64,000 bases of DNA, taken from positions 1 through 64,000 of the forward strand of contig JAEYJO010000049.1 of the NCBI GenBank assembly GCA_023408815.1, in the 5' to 3' direction. Positions within the stretch are counted from its first letter, which is position 1, and each line of letters starts with the position of its first letter. Of this stretch, positions 43,409 to 51,607 are shown piece by piece. The DNA is from Bacillota bacterium (GTDB taxonomy: Bacteria; Bacillota; Clostridia; Lachnospirales; Lachnospiraceae). The notes beneath the pieces are model-generated. The model ran no database searches. It was not told the origin of the DNA and worked only from the letters and a program-made list of their open reading frames with translations. Position numbers and translations under genes: made by a program.

Positions 43409-43627
43409 ATGCTGGCCTTATCCAGAAAGAAAAATGAAGCTTTAATTATTAACAATAACATCGAGATTACTATTCTAGAAATCAAGGGTGAGCAGGTAAA
43501 GATAGGAATCACTGCGCCTAAGGAGGTACCTATATACCGCAAAGAAGTGTATGTGCAGATACAAGATGAAAATAAAGCGTCCGTCGATGCGGAGAGCATG
43601 GATGCGCTAAAGAAATTTCTGGTCTAA
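43409..43627 (+). CDS. csrA: Carbon storage regulator CsrA
   Basis: RNA-binding translational regulator (72 residues). MLALSRKKNEALIINNNIEITIL is split as the conserved N-terminal strand with the RNA-contacting Arg6-like region, and GEQVKIGITAPKEVPIYRKEVY carries the second RNA-binding strand. It begins immediately after fliW. Its probable target is the flagellin leader at 48262-48300. Confidence 0.96.
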   Translation: MLALSRKKNEALIINNNIEITILEIKGEQVKIGITAPKEVPIYRKEVYVQIQDENKASVDAESMDALKKFLV

Positions 43628-43678
43628 ATAGTATGAAATCGGAAAGGTGCGCCTTGTTCTCTCCGGTTTTGATAAAAG

Positions 43679-43715
43679 GGAGTTGCTTCAATGTTTTGAA
43701 GTAACTCCTCTTTAT
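43679..43715 (+). terminator. Terminator after csrA
   Basis: GGAGTTGCTTCAA (43679-43691) pairs with TTGAAGTAACTCC (43696-43708) with one G-U pair and a TGTT loop, followed by TCTTTATAT. It ends the flgM-csrA operon before the minus-strand fucosyltransferase remnant. Confidence 0.8.
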
Positions 43716-43749
43716 ATATGTAGTAGGTTTCCGAAGTGCCGAGAAAAAA

Positions 43750-44611
43750 TCACCTGGGAGGTTCCATACAGAACTTTAACCCCGTGTTAAGCAGAACAGC
43801 AAGATAACAGAAAGCACTGTTAGACATGAGCATCCCGTCGCACATACTCATCAGTTGCAAATCGATATAACTGAGGTCTTGGGTATTACCCTCTATAAAT
43901 ACTATATTTTGGGAAAGCGTCAATCCCATAGAGCCTGAATTTGAACGGCACCAAGATATATCATCCGAAAAAATAAAGAAAGTGGCATCGGGGTATTTGT
44001 TTGTTAATGTTCTCATTGATTGAACATAATAGGTATCTGACAGTGCCCAACCGATATCCACATAATCGCCGCGGCGTATATGAACGCCAATTGACAGTGA
44101 AGATAAGATGCGGGATGCATAGGCTTTATTTCTTTCATCGGATATGCATGGAAAGGACAAGATGGTAGGTTTGAAACCATTTTGTGTTAATCCAATAGCC
44201 ATGATAATAAATCACCTCACCTGGAAGCTTTGTTATTTCCGGGTGAAATTCATTGGCGGAGATCTGGAATATCTTACCACCAAAAGGATTGTGTTCTTTA
44301 TAATTAGTAGTTTCCGCAACCATTTGTACGTTGAATCCCATGTTATTGAAAGATTGGGCGATACTGATTCCCTCTTTTTTGTTTCTGATAAATTCATTCC
44401 ATACGTCAGAGTCGAAATTTCTACTTAAAAGATTAGCTTGTATGTTAAATACTTTTTCCAGTTCATATCCGTTATGCACATTATTTACAAAAAAGAAAGA
44501 ATCGTCAATTAACCACGGTTCTTCCGAAGGATTATATAATTCTGCAAAGCGTACAAATATATATCGAAATAGCTGATTGGGCAGACCGCCATTTAAATAT
44601 TGTATTTTCAT
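43750..44611 (-). pseudogene. Frameshifted glycosyltransferase family 11 (alpha-1,2-fucosyltransferase-like)
   Basis: Two overlapping minus-strand frames make up one GT11 gene. The N-terminal part (44135-44611) has MKIQYLNGGLPNQLFRYIF and IYYHGYWINTKWF. The C-terminal part (from about 44175 down to 43750) has the donor motif GVHIRRGDYVDIGWAL and MSNSAFCYLAVLLN. A single-base change near 44165-44178 (TGGTTTCAAACC) shifts the frame after KWF; reading W-F-K-P restores continuity. The C-terminal end may carry a second shift. SD AAAGGAG precedes the start, so the 5' half is still translated. It is the only minus-strand gene in the flagellar block. A sequencing error or phase-variable state cannot be excluded, although no long homopolymer is present. 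Confidence 0.75.
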
Positions 44612-44728
44612 GGAATCTCCTTTGGTTCATAACCTGATATGATTATTTTATTTATATCATAATGGCAAAACATAGGGAAAGAATTATTGATTTAAAAAAG
44701 AAAATATTCGCAGTATTAGAAAAAAAGG

Positions 44729-44756
44729 TAAATTATTGCAAAATTCATCCGATATA
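44729..44756 (+). promoter_or_regulatory. Sigma-28 (SigD) promoter of flaG-fliD-fliS operon
   Basis: TAAA (44729-44732), 15 bp, TCCGATAT (44748-44755). It lies about 80 bp before flaG in the 225-bp region between the divergent fucosyltransferase remnant and flaG. Confidence 0.85.
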
Positions 44757-44836
44757 ATTAATAAGTATATGGAATAAGCTTTCCTATGAATTTAAAGGGT
44801 GTTATATAACACGACTATCACACGGAGGTGATTATA

Positions 44837-45247
44837 ATGGCAATGGAACCATTAGGAAGTATTAGGAATATTCAGACACAAGTAACACAGAAGCCGGTTG
44901 TAGAAAACACGGAGGTTTCCACTCCCGAGGCAACAGTAAGCGTAAACGTGGCTGCAGCACCCGCTGTCAAAGCGGAAAGTAAGGATGTACAAAGTGCAGG
45001 TGCCGATAGCAGAGATTCGCGTCAGGCAGAAAATGAAATAATCAAAAAAACCGTGGAGCAACTTAATAAGAGGATGTTGCATTCGGAGGCCATATTCGGT
45101 ATTCATGATGAGACGAACAGAGTCATGATCAAGATTGTGGATAAGGATACGAAGGAGTTGCTCAGAGAATACCCGCCGGAGGAAACCTTGGATATGATTG
45201 CCAAGGTATGGGAGTTAGCAGGCATTTTGGTGGATGAAAAGCGTTAG
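44837..45247 (+). CDS. flaG: FlaG family flagellar protein
   Basis: A 136-residue FlaG protein, which influences filament length in other bacteria. The N-terminal half is a low-complexity Thr/Val/Ala-rich stretch. The conserved C-terminal domain holds LNKRMLHSEAIFGIHDE, VMIKIVDKDTKELLREYPPEE and DMIAKVWELAGILVDEKR. ATG 44837 was chosen: GGAGGTGA lies upstream and a GTG at 44828 lies inside that SD. Confidence 0.9.
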   Translation: MAMEPLGSIRNIQTQVTQKPVVENTEVSTPEATVSVNVAAAPAVKAESKDVQSAGADSRDSRQAENEIIKKTVEQLNKRMLHSEAIFGIHDETNRVMIKIVDKDTKELLREYPPEETLDMIAKVWELAGILVDEKR

Positions 45248-45259
45248 GAGGAAATTAAT

Positions 45260-47269
45260 ATGGCAATAAGAATTACAGGTATGAACTCCGGATTGGATAC
45301 GGAGTCTATTATTTCGGAATTGATGACGGCTCAGCAGACAAAGGTAGACAATGTGAAGAAGCAGCAGACGAAGCTGCAGTGGAAGCAGGATGCGTGGAAG
45401 GAATTGAACACAAAGGTGTATTCCTTCTTCAATACTACTCTTAATAATATGAGATTTGCAACGGATTACAGCAAGAAGACAACGGACGTGTCTAATTCGT
45501 CTTATGTCAGTGTTGTAACCGGTAACAGTGCAATGAACTCGAGCCAGAAGATGACCATCGATCAGCTTGCTACACAGGGGTATTTAACAGGCGGACAGTT
45601 GGACGGAAGTTATACGAAGAGCAGCAAGCTGACGGACTTGGATATTGAAGTGGGAAGTTCCTTTAGCGTTACGGCGAATGGAAAGACCACGGACATAAAA
45701 GTGACCGAAGGTATGACGATAAACGGTCTTATAACAAAACTGCAAAGCGCGGGAGTGGATGCGAACTTCGATGAAAAGAACCAGAGGTTTCACATAAGCT
45801 CTAAGAAAAGCGGTGCGGATAATGACTTTACCATTACTGCCACAAATACGACAGGTGTAGACGCCCTGACCAAGCTGAAGCTCCTTTCCGGGGATGAACT
45901 TAAAACGGAATATGAGAAATATGCGAATATGACGGAGGAGGAAAAACAGGCGGCTATTGAAACCGAAGTGGCAAAACGTCTGGCTTCCTATTTAAGTCAA
46001 CAGACGAGCTTGACGAAATCGATAAGTGATCAGGAAGCAGCAATCGAAGCGTTAAAAGAAAGTTACAGTGGGATGTATGAAGGAGAATCGATAGACAGCA
46101 TTAGTTCCAGCGACTTAGAAGATCAGATCTCCGCTATAAAGGCACGTATCGAAGAAATAGGAGAGCCGGAAGAAGGCTCTGCGGATGCGGAGGAACTGCA
46201 GGAGAAGATGGCGGAGCTAGCCGCTCTTCAAACGAAAAAGGACTATGTGGATGAATATGAGACTGCTAAGACTAAGCTCACATCTACACAAGCTTCGTTG
46301 GATACGGTAAACTCCTATATTACAGATGGCGGAGACAGCGGAAAGATTAGAACAGAAGTTACTGCTGATATCGAAGCGGAAATACAAGCAGCTAAAGACG
46401 CATTGGACAGTGGTATAACAGATAGTGGTATCGTGCGGATAACCGGTAAGGACGCTAAGATTTCATTGAATGGAGTAGAATATACTTCTACCAGTAACGT
46501 ATTCGAAATAAACGGGCTTACGATAACTGTAACGGGTGGAGAAGGCGAAGAGGTAACCTTAACGACCAGACAGGATACTGATGGAATCTATGATATGATC
46601 AAAAGCTTTATCAAAGAATATAATACTTTGATAAATGAAATGGATGCTCTGTATAATGCGGATTCCGTTACGGGATATGAACCGCTTACGGATGATGAAA
46701 AGGATGAAATGTCCGACTCTGAAATTGAGGCATGGGAAACAAAGATAAAGGATTCTATTTTGCGTGGTGATTCCAATCTTTCGTCCGTAGCTTCCAGCTT
46801 AAAAAATATCATGCTTGCAGGCGCGGAAGTGAATGGAACAAAGATGTATCTTTCGAGTTTCGGCATATCTACATTAGGATATTTTAGTTCGGCTGAGAAT
46901 GAGAAAAATGCTTATCATATCGATGGCGATTCGGATGACAGCAGTACTGGCACGAATGAAGACAAACTGAAAGCGGCAATTGCGGCTGATTCGGATTCTG
47001 TTATCGAATTCTTTTCTCAACTGTCACAGAATCTTTATTCCAACCTGAACAGCTTGACAGCTCGAACGGACCTAAGAAGTTTTGGTTCGATTTATGATGA
47101 CAAAAAGATGCAGGAGGATTATAATAACTATACGACCAAGATTAGTGATTTGGAGGACAAGCTTCAAGCTATGGAGGATAGATACTATAATCAGTTTGCA
47201 GCTATGGAGACAGCTTTGGCCAAACTCCAATCCAATCAAAGTGCCGTAACAAGTTTATTAGGAGGTTGA
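45260..47269 (+). CDS. fliD: Flagellar filament cap protein FliD
   Basis: Cap protein that guides flagellin assembly (669 residues). The N-terminal ITGMNSGLDTESIISELMTAQQTKVDNVK and C-terminal DKKMQEDYNNYTTKISDLEDKLQAMEDRYYNQFAAMETALAKL are the conserved D0/D1 coiled coils (both split here). A coiled-coil-rich variable section with many Glu/Asp (about residues 215-350) makes it longer than FliD of about 450 residues. SD TAGGAGGA. Confidence 0.93.
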   Translation: MAIRITGMNSGLDTESIISELMTAQQTKVDNVKKQQTKLQWKQDAWKELNTKVYSFFNTTLNNMRFATDYSKKTTDVSNSSYVSVVTGNSAMNSSQKMTIDQLATQGYLTGGQLDGSYTKSSKLTDLDIEVGSSFSVTANGKTTDIKVTEGMTINGLITKLQSAGVDANFDEKNQRFHISSKKSGADNDFTITATNTTGVDALTKLKLLSGDELKTEYEKYANMTEEEKQAAIETEVAKRLASYLSQQTSLTKSISDQEAAIEALKESYSGMYEGESIDSISSSDLEDQISAIKARIEEIGEPEEGSADAEELQEKMAELAALQTKKDYVDEYETAKTKLTSTQASLDTVNSYITDGGDSGKIRTEVTADIEAEIQAAKDALDSGITDSGIVRITGKDAKISLNGVEYTSTSNVFEINGLTITVTGGEGEEVTLTTRQDTDGIYDMIKSFIKEYNTLINEMDALYNADSVTGYEPLTDDEKDEMSDSEIEAWETKIKDSILRGDSNLSSVASSLKNIMLAGAEVNGTKMYLSSFGISTLGYFSSAENEKNAYHIDGDSDDSSTGTNEDKLKAAIAADSDSVIEFFSQLSQNLYSNLNSLTARTDLRSFGSIYDDKKMQEDYNNYTTKISDLEDKLQAMEDRYYNQFAAMETALAKLQSNQSAVTSLLGG

Positions 47270-47275
47270 TAGGTA

Positions 47276-47662
47276 ATGGCGTTGCCCAATGGATATGCAC
47301 AGTACAATAATAATCAGATTCTGACTGCCTCGCCCGCAGAGCTGACGCTTATGCTTTATAATGGCGCAATTAAGTTCTGCAATGTCGCAATTGCGGCGAT
47401 AGAGAAGAAGGATTTGGAGAAGGCTCATACCAATATTGTGAAGGCGGAGAAGATAATTGAATATCTCAGAGCCACTTTGGATATGAAATATTCAGTAGCC
47501 AAGGATTTCGATAATATATATGCTTATTTGGATAAACGTCTGGTAGAAGCGAATATGAAGAAGGATACTGCGATACTGGAGGAGATATGCGAGCATCTTC
47601 GCTCGGTACGGGACACGTGGAAAGAAGTAATGCGCCTGAATAGGGAAAAGGGAGTTGTATGA
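47276..47662 (+). CDS. fliS: Flagellin export chaperone FliS
   Basis: A 128-residue helical chaperone that binds the flagellin C-terminus. NGYAQYNNNQILTASPAELTLMLYNGAIKF (split) is the conserved N-terminus, with LEKAHTNIVKAEKIIEYLRATLD following. It overlaps the next gene by 4 nt (ATGA). Confidence 0.95.
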   Translation: MALPNGYAQYNNNQILTASPAELTLMLYNGAIKFCNVAIAAIEKKDLEKAHTNIVKAEKIIEYLRATLDMKYSVAKDFDNIYAYLDKRLVEANMKKDTAILEEICEHLRSVRDTWKEVMRLNREKGVV

Positions 47663-48132
47663 TAGAAAATTATCTTCAAGTTCTGGAGCAGAGCTTGCAC
47701 AAAAAAGCGGATATATTGTCTCGTATACAGGAAATCAATCAGAAGCAGGAGCAGATTCTGAAGGAAGAAGGCGCTTCGGAGGATTTCGATGTCACAATCG
47801 ACGAGAAGGCTAAATTGATTGAAGAGTTAACGAAGCTGGATGAAGGCTTCGACACGTTGTATCAGCATATCAAGGAGCGGTTATCTGCCAACAAAGAGAA
47901 GTATAAGAATCAGATTGATAAATTGCAACAGTTAATTATTAAGGTGACGGAGAAGAGCGTTGTAATTCAGGCACAGGAGGCCAGAAATAAAAAGCTTGCC
48001 AAGGATTATTTCACTATAGGAAGAAAGAACTTGCAGAGAAATAGGACAACTTCCAAGGCGGCATTGAATTATTATAAGAATATGAGTAACTCACAGGTGA
48101 TTCAACCTCAATTTATGGACAAAAAAAAATAA
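47659..48132 (+). CDS. FliT-like flagellar protein
   Basis: A 157-residue all-helical, Lys/Glu-rich protein in the fliT position after fliS and translationally coupled to it. Helices around YLQVLEQSLHKKADILSRIQEINQKQ and DEKAKLIEELTKLDEGFDTLYQ resemble FliT/FlgN-type chaperones, but sequence identity to classical FliT is not obvious. Probably a chaperone for FliD. No terminator follows before the flagellin promoter. Confidence 0.65.
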   Translation: MIENYLQVLEQSLHKKADILSRIQEINQKQEQILKEEGASEDFDVTIDEKAKLIEELTKLDEGFDTLYQHIKERLSANKEKYKNQIDKLQQLIIKVTEKSVVIQAQEARNKKLAKDYFTIGRKNLQRNRTTSKAALNYYKNMSNSQVIQPQFMDKKK

Positions 48133-48151
48133 AAAAATATAAAATATGCTA

Positions 48152-48178
48152 TAAAGTATCTTTAATTTTAACCGATAT
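48152..48178 (+). promoter_or_regulatory. Sigma-28 (SigD) promoter of flagellin
   Basis: TAAA (48152-48155), 15 bp, ACCGATAT (48171-48178). The transcript would start near 48185 and have a leader of about 115 nt, long enough for the CsrA-binding structure described at 48262-48300. Confidence 0.88.
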
Positions 48179-48261
48179 ACATTACAAGTAAAACAATTAC
48201 TTACGAAATTTAATGTTTACAGAGGAAGCGTACGGTCCGAAGAAAGCATTACAAAAAAACA

Positions 48262-48300
48262 AGTGGCAGGGAAGCCACTACATATTCAAGGAGGAATATA
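48262..48300 (+). promoter_or_regulatory. Candidate CsrA-binding site pair in the flagellin leader
   Basis: AGTGGC-AGGGAA-GCCACT (48262-48279) forms a perfect 6-bp stem that exposes GGA in the loop, the ideal CsrA recognition element. A second GGA lies in the SD AGGAGGA about 17 bases downstream. In Bacillus subtilis hag, CsrA bridges an upstream site and the SD to block translation. The same arrangement is visible here, and csrA and fliW are encoded nearby. Confidence 0.75.
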
Positions 48301-48302
48301 TT

Positions 48303-49133
48303 ATGGTAGTACAACACAATCTTACAGCGATGAACGCTAGCAGAAACTTAGGTGTCACCACAAGTGCACAGGCAAAGCAGACGGAGAAGTTATCTTCCGG
48401 TTACAGAATCAACCGCGCAGCAGATGATGCAGCAGGTCTTTCGATTTCCGAGAAAATGAGACGTCAGATCAGAGGTCTTACACAGGCTTCCACGAACGCT
48501 CAGGATGGTATCTCCATGGTTCAGACAGCAGAAGGTGCTTTGAATGAAGTTACCGATATGCTTCAGAGAGTGAATGAACTTACAATCAAAGCTTCTAATG
48601 GTACTTATACATCCACACAGAAGAAGTATATCTCTGACGAGATCAATCAGTTAGCATCTGAAATCGATAGAGTAGCAACAACGACAAGATTTAATGATCA
48701 GTTGCTCCTTTCTGGTGCTTTTGCAACAACATCGATGGTGCTTCAGGTTGGTAATGAAGAAGGCGAAACGATGAGCATCAGCATTAAGAGCATGACTGCT
48801 ACAAATATTTCTTCAGTGTTAGCTGGTACTCTTGACTGGTCTGCAACAGATGCAGATATTACAGATGTAATCGGAAAGATCAAAGATGGTCTTGAGAAAG
48901 TTGCTTCTCAGCGTTCATCTCTCGGTGCTATTCAGAATCGTTTAGAGCACACAATTAACAACTTGGATAACGTTGTTGAGAATACTACAGCTGCTGAATC
49001 GCGTGTACGTGATACAGATATGGCTAAAGAAATGGTATCTTATTCCAACAACCAGATTCTTTCACAGGCTGGTCAGGCTATGCTTGCACAGGCTAATCAG
49101 GTTAATCAGGGCGTTTTATCCTTACTTCAGTAA
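48303..49133 (+). CDS. fliC: Flagellin
   Basis: Major filament subunit, 276 residues. N-terminal NLTAMNASRNLGVTTS...KLSSGYRINRAADDAAGLSISEKMR and C-terminal SRVRDTDMAKEMVSYSNNQIL...ANQVNQGVLSLLQ (both split) are conserved. The surface domain is very small, so any glycan would sit on a minimal D1/D2 loop (about residues 120-200, rich in Thr/Ser). ATG 48303 has AAGGAGGAA upstream; an earlier in-frame ATG at 48213 lies in the leader. Transcribed from a sigma-28 promoter and terminated at once by a strong hairpin. Confidence 0.97.
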   Translation: MVVQHNLTAMNASRNLGVTTSAQAKQTEKLSSGYRINRAADDAAGLSISEKMRRQIRGLTQASTNAQDGISMVQTAEGALNEVTDMLQRVNELTIKASNGTYTSTQKKYISDEINQLASEIDRVATTTRFNDQLLLSGAFATTSMVLQVGNEEGETMSISIKSMTATNISSVLAGTLDWSATDADITDVIGKIKDGLEKVASQRSSLGAIQNRLEHTINNLDNVVENTTAAESRVRDTDMAKEMVSYSNNQILSQAGQAMLAQANQVNQGVLSLLQ

Positions 49134-49161
49134 GAATAACCATCGTACTAGAATAACTGAT

Positions 49162-49192
49162 AAGAGGGCTGATTATATCAGCCCTCTTTTTT
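49162..49192 (+). terminator. Flagellin terminator
   Basis: 12-bp perfect stem AAGAGGGCTGAT / ATCAGCCCTCTT, loop TAT, followed by TTTT. The glycosyltransferase genes begin 42 bp later without a recognisable sigma-28 promoter, so they may depend on readthrough. Confidence 0.92.
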
Positions 49193-49233
49193 CGAAATAT
49201 TATAAGATTTTCAAGAGGGATTTGGTTATCGAT

Positions 49234-50403
49234 ATGAAGATATTAATGTTGGAATGGGATAGTTTTGCGCAGGAATACATTATCGATGCTTTTCGGAAAG
49301 CAGATTGTCAAATTGAAATATATATGTGGCCTTTTGGCAGAGAGGATATGCGGAACAATAATAAATTAGAAGAGGAATTGGAGAAAAAGCTGCGGGGTGA
49401 AATATACTCGTTTGTTTTTTCTTTAAATTTTTTCCCTATAGTATCTAAAGTCTGTTTTTCACTTGGAATTCATTATATTTCATGGGTATATGATACCCCT
49501 TACTTGCTATTGTACTCTGAACATATTAAATATGACACGACAACTGTATATCTTTTTGACAAAGCATTATGCAAGTCGCTAAATGAAAGCGGTGTTGAGA
49601 ATGTTTATTATATGCCTATGGCGGCACCGGTAGAATATTATAACAGTTTGAAGAAGGAAGATGGGAGAGGCTTTCATTCGGAGATTTCCTTTGTAGGTTC
49701 GTTGTATACAGAGGAAGATCAGAATCTCTATAAGAACTTAAAGGGGATTAATGCCTACACACAGGGATATTTGGAGGCCTTGATCCAAGCACAGAAGAAT
49801 GTATATGGTATGTTTTTTTTGGAAGAGTTATTAAAGGGACCGATTTTGGATGAACTTCGCAGAATTTGTCCGATTGACAGAGGTGAGGATGAATGGGAGT
49901 CGGAAGAATGGATATATGCTAATTATTTTCTGGCCAGAAGGCTGACAGGAATACAAAGAGAAGAAATTCTAAGAGTATTATCTGAAATTTACAGGATAAG
50001 ATTATATACACCGGGAAAGACTCCGGGGCTACCTCGCGTGGAGAATTGCGGACCGATAGATTATGTGCGCGAGATGCCATATGTTTTTAAAAATAGCAAA
50101 ATTAATTTGAATATGACACTTAGAAGCATTCATTCGGGAATTCCATTAAGGGCTATGGATATTATGGGATGCGGGGGATTTCTGCTCACGAATTATCAGG
50201 AAGATTTCGTGGAATTCTTTGAGCCGGATGTGGACTATGTTTATTATACAGATAATGAAGATTTATTTGCAAAAGTAGAGTATTATCTTAGCCATGATGA
50301 CGAACGCGGGCGGATTGCGAGAAATGGATATAAAAAGGTGGCTTGTCATCATACTTATGATTGCCGGATCCGGGAGATGCTCCATCGGATAAAGGGAGAA
50401 TAA
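49234..50403 (+). CDS. CgeB-like glycosyltransferase (DUF3880 plus GT group 1 domain), copy 1
   Basis: A 389-residue cytoplasmic transferase. The N-terminal DUF3880-type domain runs through KILMLEWDSFAQEY, FVFSLNFFPIVSKVC and YISWVYDTPYLLLYS. The C-terminal half has the GT-B nucleotide-sugar part, with SKINLNMTLRSIHSGIPLRAMDIMGCGGFLLTNYQEDF. This family decorates spores (CgeB) and flagellin in clostridia. ATG 49234 was used; GAGGG lies rather far upstream. It is a close paralogue of the next gene. Confidence 0.85.
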   Translation: MKILMLEWDSFAQEYIIDAFRKADCQIEIYMWPFGREDMRNNNKLEEELEKKLRGEIYSFVFSLNFFPIVSKVCFSLGIHYISWVYDTPYLLLYSEHIKYDTTTVYLFDKALCKSLNESGVENVYYMPMAAPVEYYNSLKKEDGRGFHSEISFVGSLYTEEDQNLYKNLKGINAYTQGYLEALIQAQKNVYGMFFLEELLKGPILDELRRICPIDRGEDEWESEEWIYANYFLARRLTGIQREEILRVLSEIYRIRLYTPGKTPGLPRVENCGPIDYVREMPYVFKNSKINLNMTLRSIHSGIPLRAMDIMGCGGFLLTNYQEDFVEFFEPDVDYVYYTDNEDLFAKVEYYLSHDDERGRIARNGYKKVACHHTYDCRIREMLHRIKGE

Positions 50404-50410
50404 AAGTGAA

Positions 50411-51589
50411 ATGAAGATTTTATGGATGGATTGGGATTCTTTTGGAAGGAATGGAATTTATAATGAATTTATAAGCAGAGGATATGAAGTCGAAAGATTT
50501 ATATTAGATCGTACAGAGAACATGAGATTGAATCAAGAATATGCCAAAGAAATGATTCAGCATATGGCAGCGAAAAAATTTGACTTTGTATTCTCTTATA
50601 ATTACTTTCCTGTTATATCCTTGGCGTGCAATGCGTGTCAGGTGAAATATATTGCATGGGTCTATGATAGTCCGATGGTCGCATTGTATTCCAATACTAT
50701 CTACTTTCCTTACAATTATATATTTATTTTCGATAAGGCGGCATATATGGATTTGGTAGGATATGGTGTTAATACAGTGTATTATCTGCCCATGGCTACC
50801 GATGTCGGCGCTTACGATGATTATAAGATGGATCAAAATATTCGCGATGTATATACTGCTTCTATCGCTTTTGTAGGCTCTACTTATACGGAGAAAAGGC
50901 ATCAGCTTTATAGCCGGCTGCAAAATGTGGATGATTATACGAGAGGCTATTTGGATGGAATGATTCAGGCTCAGAAGAAGATATACGGAGGTTTGATCCT
51001 GGAAGAAATGATGACTCCGGATATTATGGAGGAGATATCCAAGGTTCAGCCATGGACGATGAATGAAGATGGGTTCGAACGTCCTTCGTGGGTATTCGCC
51101 CATTATTATCTAGCCAGAAAGATAACGGCAATGGAGCGTCATGAAGTGCTTAAGCTGCTAGCAGATAAGTACCAAGTTGTTCTATATACCAATGAGAAAA
51201 CGCCGCAGTTATCTAAGGTTGAAAATCGGGGACCGGCCGGGATATTAAAAGAATCTGTATACATCTATCGCTGTTCCAAGATTAATCTCAATATATCCCT
51301 TCGAAGCATTGTCTCCGGCATGCCATATAGGATTTTTGAGATCATGGGAAGCGGAGGATTTCTTCTATCTAACCTTCAAGAGGATTTCCTGGATTATTTT
51401 GTCCCCGGAGAAGATTTTGACTATTATAGCAGTTATGAAGAACTGATGGAGAAGGCAGAATATTATTTATCCCATGAGAAGGAGAGAAAGGAAATTGCCC
51501 GGAATGGATATAACAAAATAAAGCAATTTCATTCTTATAAAAATCGTCTGGACACAATATTAAATGTGATAAACAACGAGAAGAGATAG
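50411..51589 (+). CDS. CgeB-like glycosyltransferase (DUF3880 plus GT group 1 domain), copy 2
   Basis: A 392-residue paralogue of the preceding enzyme with the same order of motifs: ILWMDWDSFGRNGIYNEF, FVFSYNYFPVISLAC, YIAWVYDSPMVALYS and SKINLNISLRSIVSGMPYRIFEIMGSGGFLLSN. Only 7 bp separate them. Tandem copies probably add successive sugars of one glycan, or act as a hetero-oligomer. Target most likely flagellin, from position directly after fliC (inference). Confidence 0.85.
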   Translation: MKILWMDWDSFGRNGIYNEFISRGYEVERFILDRTENMRLNQEYAKEMIQHMAAKKFDFVFSYNYFPVISLACNACQVKYIAWVYDSPMVALYSNTIYFPYNYIFIFDKAAYMDLVGYGVNTVYYLPMATDVGAYDDYKMDQNIRDVYTASIAFVGSTYTEKRHQLYSRLQNVDDYTRGYLDGMIQAQKKIYGGLILEEMMTPDIMEEISKVQPWTMNEDGFERPSWVFAHYYLARKITAMERHEVLKLLADKYQVVLYTNEKTPQLSKVENRGPAGILKESVYIYRCSKINLNISLRSIVSGMPYRIFEIMGSGGFLLSNLQEDFLDYFVPGEDFDYYSSYEELMEKAEYYLSHEKERKEIARNGYNKIKQFHSYKNRLDTILNVINNEKR

Positions 51590-51607
51590 TGAGGAGAAGG
51601 TTGGCGG

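Noticed and set aside
44165..44178. Programmed ribosomal frameshift in the fucosyltransferase gene
   Set aside because: No slippery heptamer or downstream pseudoknot was evident at the junction, so a plain mutation is the simpler reading.
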